Below, piece by piece: positions 59,469 through 64,000 of a DNA stretch of 64,000 nt. Numbering within the stretch: position 1 is the stretch's first letter; each line of letters starts with the position of its first letter. The stretch is from assembly GCA_041984585.1 (NCBI GenBank), contig JBHIXX010000010.1, positions 14,608 through 78,607 on the forward strand. The letters are read 5' to 3'. Made by a program: the position numbers and the translations under genes. The notes under the pieces are model-generated. The model was not told the DNA's origin. It was given only the letters and a program-made list of their open reading frames with translations, and ran no database searches. Source of the DNA: Pseudolysinimonas_A sp041984585 (lineage in GTDB: Bacteria; Actinomycetota; Actinomycetes; Actinomycetales; Microbacteriaceae).

Positions 59469-59951
59469 TCAGCCCGGGTAGGCCTCGATGCCGGCGTGGA
59501 TGACGGCCTCGGCGTCGGCGGCGGTGCCCCAGCCCTCGGTCTTCACCCACTTGCCCGGCTCGAGATCCTTGTAGTGCTCGAAGAAGTGCTCGATCTCCTT
59601 GCGGGTGAACTCCGGGATGTCCTCGACGTCCTGGATGTGGTCCCAGCGCGGGTCCTTCGCGACGACGCCGACGACCTTCGCGTCGCTGCCGCCGTCGTCG
59701 GTCATGTTGAACACGCCCACCGGACGCACGTTCACGCCGGCACCCGGAACGATCGGGAAGTCGAGCAGCAGCAGCAGGTCGACGGGGTCGCCGTCGAGCC
59801 CCAGCGTGTGCTCGAAGAAGCCGTAGTTCGTCGGGTACTCGAACGACGTGTAGAGCACGCGGTCGAGCTGCACCCGCCCCGTCTCGTGGTCGACCTCGTA
59901 CTTCACGCGGCTGCCGCGGGGGATCTCGATGACGGCGGGGTAGACGGCCAT
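59469..59951 (-). CDS. ppa: inorganic pyrophosphatase
   Basis: The 160-residue family I pyrophosphatase hydrolyses PPi to drive biosynthesis. It shows IEIPRGSRVKYEVDH, SFEYPTNYGFFEHTLGLDGDPVD (residues about 36-58, with the metal-binding Asp residues) and VVAKDPRWDHIQDV. A GAGGAG site precedes the ATG, and the predicted -10 is shared with the divergent tilS promoter. Confidence 0.97.
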   Translation of the reverse strand: MAVYPAVIEIPRGSRVKYEVDHETGRVQLDRVLYTSFEYPTNYGFFEHTLGLDGDPVDLLLLLDFPIVPGAGVNVRPVGVFNMTDDGGSDAKVVGVVAKDPRWDHIQDVEDIPEFTRKEIEHFFEHYKDLEPGKWVKTEGWGTAADAEAVIHAGIEAYPG

Positions 59952-59997
59952 GGGCGCGGTGCTCCTCGGGGTCCGGGGCGATGGGGCGGGATGCCGC

Positions 59998-60009
59998 ACT
60001 AACGTTAGT
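59998..60009. promoter_or_regulatory. palindromic divergent promoter of ppa and tilS
   Basis: ACTAACGTTAGT is a perfect 12-bp palindrome that presents TAACGT on both strands. On the plus strand TAACGT (60000-60005) is 6 nt before the tilS ATG; on the minus strand it gives ppa a leader of about 45 nt. The two polymerases could not bind at once. Confidence 0.65.
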
Positions 60010-60011
60010 CG

Positions 60012-61019
60012 ATGCCCGAGCGGCCCCGACTGACGCCCGCGATCGCCGACGTGCGCCGCGCGGTCCGCGCCGCGCTCCCCGACACCGGCCCCGCGGACCG
60101 CCCCGACGGCGCCCCCGCCGGACTCGTGCTCGTCGCCCTCTCCGGCGGCCCCGACTCGCTCGCGCTCGCCGCCGCCGCCGCCTTCGAGGCGCCCCGCGCC
60201 GGTCTTCGTGCCGGCGCGGTCGTCGTCGACCACGCACTCCAGCCCGGGTCGGCCGACGTCGCCGGGCGCGCCGCCGCACAGGCGCGGGACCTCGGACTCG
60301 ACCCCGTGCTGATCGAGCGAGTCGACGTCGGGCCCGACGGCGGACCCGAAGGCGCGGCGCGGGCGGCGCGGTACGCCGCGCTCGACCGCGTCGCCGCCGA
60401 CCGGGGGGCGCTCGCCGTGCTGCTCGGGCACACCCTCGACGACCAGGCCGAGACCGTGCTGCTCGCCCTCGCGCGCGGCTCCGGCCCCGGGTCGCTGCGC
60501 GGGATGGCGCCCGAGTCGGGCCGCTACCGGCGGCCCCTGCTCGGCATCCGCCGCGCCACCACGATCGCCGCCTGCGCCGACGCCGGACTCGAGCCGTGGG
60601 ACGACCCGTGGAACGCCGACCCCGCCTACGCCCGGGCCCGGGTGCGGGCCGCCGTGCTCCCCGTGCTCGAAGCCGAGCTCGGGCCGGGCATCGCCGAGGC
60701 GCTCGCCCGCACCGCCGAGCTGCTCGCGGAGGACGCCGACGCGCTCGACGCCTTCGCCGACGAGGTGGCGGAGGACCTCGCCGAGCACGTGCCGGGCGGC
60801 ATCGCGCTGCCGGTCGCCGCGCTCGCCGCCAACCCGCCCGCACTCCGGCAGCGGCTCGTGCGTCTCGCCGTGCGCGCCGAGTTCGGGGTGTCGCTGAGCC
60901 GCGCGCAGACGCTCGCCGTGACCCGGCTGGTGACCGACTGGCACGGGCAGGACGGACCCGATCTGCCGGGCGTTATCGTGGACAGGCGGGCCGGGATGAT
61001 CGAGTTCCGGGCGCGCTGA
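60012..61019 (+). CDS. tilS: tRNA(Ile)-lysidine synthase
   Basis: Makes lysidine at C34 of tRNA-Ile(CAU) with ATP so that AUA is read. The 335-residue protein has the PP-loop VALSGGPDSLALA at about residues 38-50, VVVDHALQPGSADVAG and LGHTLDDQAETVLLALARGSG (residues about 138-158). The shorter length without the large C-terminal domain is normal in actinobacteria. The start is leaderless. hpt follows after 11 nt. Confidence 0.95.
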   Translation: MPERPRLTPAIADVRRAVRAALPDTGPADRPDGAPAGLVLVALSGGPDSLALAAAAAFEAPRAGLRAGAVVVDHALQPGSADVAGRAAAQARDLGLDPVLIERVDVGPDGGPEGAARAARYAALDRVAADRGALAVLLGHTLDDQAETVLLALARGSGPGSLRGMAPESGRYRRPLLGIRRATTIAACADAGLEPWDDPWNADPAYARARVRAAVLPVLEAELGPGIAEALARTAELLAEDADALDAFADEVAEDLAEHVPGGIALPVAALAANPPALRQRLVRLAVRAEFGVSLSRAQTLAVTRLVTDWHGQDGPDLPGVIVDRRAGMIEFRAR

Positions 61020-61030
61020 GGAGGGCATCC

Positions 61031-61582
61031 GTGGACCTGGACGACGTGGCCGACGACCTGGCGGAGGTGCTCTACACCGAGCAGCAGATCCACGACCGCA
61101 TCGCCGAGATGTGCCGTGAGATCGAGGCCGACTACGCCGGGCGCGACCTGCTGCTGGTCGGCGTGCTCAAGGGCGCCGTCATGGTGATGGCCGACCTCGC
61201 CCGCGAGCTGAAGCGCGACGTCGAGACCGACTGGATGGCGACCTCGTCGTACGGGTCGAGCACCGAGTCGAGCGGCGTCGTGCGCATCGTCAAAGACCTC
61301 GACACCGACATCGCGGGCCGCCACGTGCTGATCGTGGAGGACATCGTCGACTCCGGGCTCACCCTCTCCTGGCTGCGCAGCAACCTCGAGAGCCGCGGCC
61401 CGGCCTCGCTCGAGATCTGCGCGCTGCTGCGCAAGCCGGAGGCGGCGAAGGTCGACATCGACGCCCGCTACGTCGGCTACGAGATCCCCAACGCGTTCGT
61501 CGTCGGCTACGGCCTCGACTACGCCGAGCGCTACCGCAACCTGCGCGGCATCGGCGTGCTCGCGCCGCACATCTACTCCTAG
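61031..61582 (+). CDS. hpt: hypoxanthine phosphoribosyltransferase
   Basis: The 183-residue salvage enzyme converts hypoxanthine or guanine plus PRPP to IMP or GMP. It shows LLVGVLKGAVMVMADLARE, DWMATSSYGSS and the PRPP motif VLIVEDIVDSGLTL, with a C-terminal VVGYGLDYAERYRNL. The GTG start lies 11 nt after tilS, so the two form an operon in the common tilS-hpt-ftsH order. Confidence 0.96.
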   Translation: MDLDDVADDLAEVLYTEQQIHDRIAEMCREIEADYAGRDLLLVGVLKGAVMVMADLARELKRDVETDWMATSSYGSSTESSGVVRIVKDLDTDIAGRHVLIVEDIVDSGLTLSWLRSNLESRGPASLEICALLRKPEAAKVDIDARYVGYEIPNAFVVGYGLDYAERYRNLRGIGVLAPHIYS

Positions 61583-61720
61583 CGGCCGGCTCACGTCACG
61601 CGGGCAGGTTCCTCGGTGCCGCGGGCGGATGCCGGGATCCGGTTTCCGGCCATCGGGACGCCCGCTTCCCTCCCACTCCGCCCCCGGCGAACATCCAGGG
61701 GTGGCATAGCTGCGCCGGGG

Positions 61721-61726
61721 TAGCCT
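61721..61726 (+). promoter_or_regulatory. -10 box of ftsH
   Basis: TAGCCT lies 27 nt before the ftsH ATG; the short leader contains an AAGGAAC ribosome site. The 171-nt gap after hpt is otherwise featureless. Confidence 0.45.
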
Positions 61727-61753
61727 GGCAGTCACTTTCCGGCAAGGAACCCC

Positions 61754-63772
<2,019 letters not shown>

Positions 63773-63776
63773 CCCG

Positions 63777-64000
63777 ATGCCGATCGACAGTGGCCGCGTC
63801 GAGGACGCCGTGACCGAACTGCTGCTCGCCATCGGCGAGGACCCGGCGCGTCCGGGTCTGGCGGAGACGCCGCGTCGCGTCGCCGACTCGTTCGCCGAGT
63901 ACTTCGGCGGCGTCGGCGTCGACCCCGCGTCGGTGCTCGGCGACGGCCGCGATATGGAGGCCGACGCCGACGAGCTCGGCGAGCTGGTGCTGCTGCGCGA
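63777..64000 (+). CDS. folE: GTP cyclohydrolase I, N-terminal part
   Basis: First step of tetrahydrofolate synthesis. The visible 74 codons include VTELLLAIGEDPARPGLAET, then PRRVADSFAEYFGG, the conserved N-terminal block of FolE. The catalytic Cys/His residues lie beyond the right edge. The ATG is 4 nt after the ftsH stop, in the common ftsH-folE order. Confidence 0.92.
   Translation, partial: MPIDSGRVEDAVTELLLAIGEDPARPGLAETPRRVADSFAEYFGGVGVDPASVLGDGRDMEADADELGELVLLR

Overview
The window is a chromosomal stretch of a high-GC actinobacterium, most probably of the family Microbacteriaceae. The evidence is the strong G/C third-position bias, the PurS/PurQ/PurL trio, DUF3073 and DUF6264-type genes, the ppa-tilS-hpt-ftsH-folE order, and many starts that sit 6-8 nt after a TANNNT -10 box, which implies leaderless mRNAs. 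The genus cannot be fixed from the sequence alone.

Left part (1-26 kb). De novo purine genes (purL, purQ, purS, purC, purD, purF, purM) lie in several short transcription units mixed with envelope and transport genes: two acyltransferase-3 proteins, a DUF2254 protein, an ABC exporter, an MscS channel, an HtaA surface protein, a flavin monooxygenase and a CrcB fluoride-channel pair. Next come a PadR/DUF4097 unit with palindromic operators and a Phd/RelE-type toxin-antitoxin pair.

Middle (26-36 kb). A TipA-like MerR regulator has a textbook 19-bp-spacer MerR promoter. It is followed by a divergent YczE/MocR pair, an HAE1-type RND efflux permease, a DEAD-box helicase with a long Arg/Asp-rich repeat tail, and an EamA transporter.

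Accessory region (36-47 kb). Base composition is visibly less GC-rich and most proteins are exported and unrecognised. The core (39.2-44.1 kb, minus strand) alternates small secreted proteins having two C-terminal cysteines (four copies) with membrane-tethered or lipoprotein partners that share a YW...C...C pattern. Several are translationally coupled. Divergent to it is an ECF sigma factor gene, a CU044_5270-type membrane protein and an exported I36/crystallin-like protein. This is the best candidate for an undescribed system.

Right part (47-64 kb). recQ, a DUF6264 protein, a neutral zinc metallopeptidase, an acyl-CoA oxidase-like enzyme, membrane proteins, an Ltp-repeat protein and a frameshifted DUF3263 gene lead to three tRNA genes (Glu, Asp, Phe). 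After these come two related coiled-coil cell-wall hydrolases (M23 and NlpC/P60), a lipoprotein, ppa, tilS, hpt, ftsH and the start of folE. No rRNA, insertion sequence, prophage or CRISPR array was seen.
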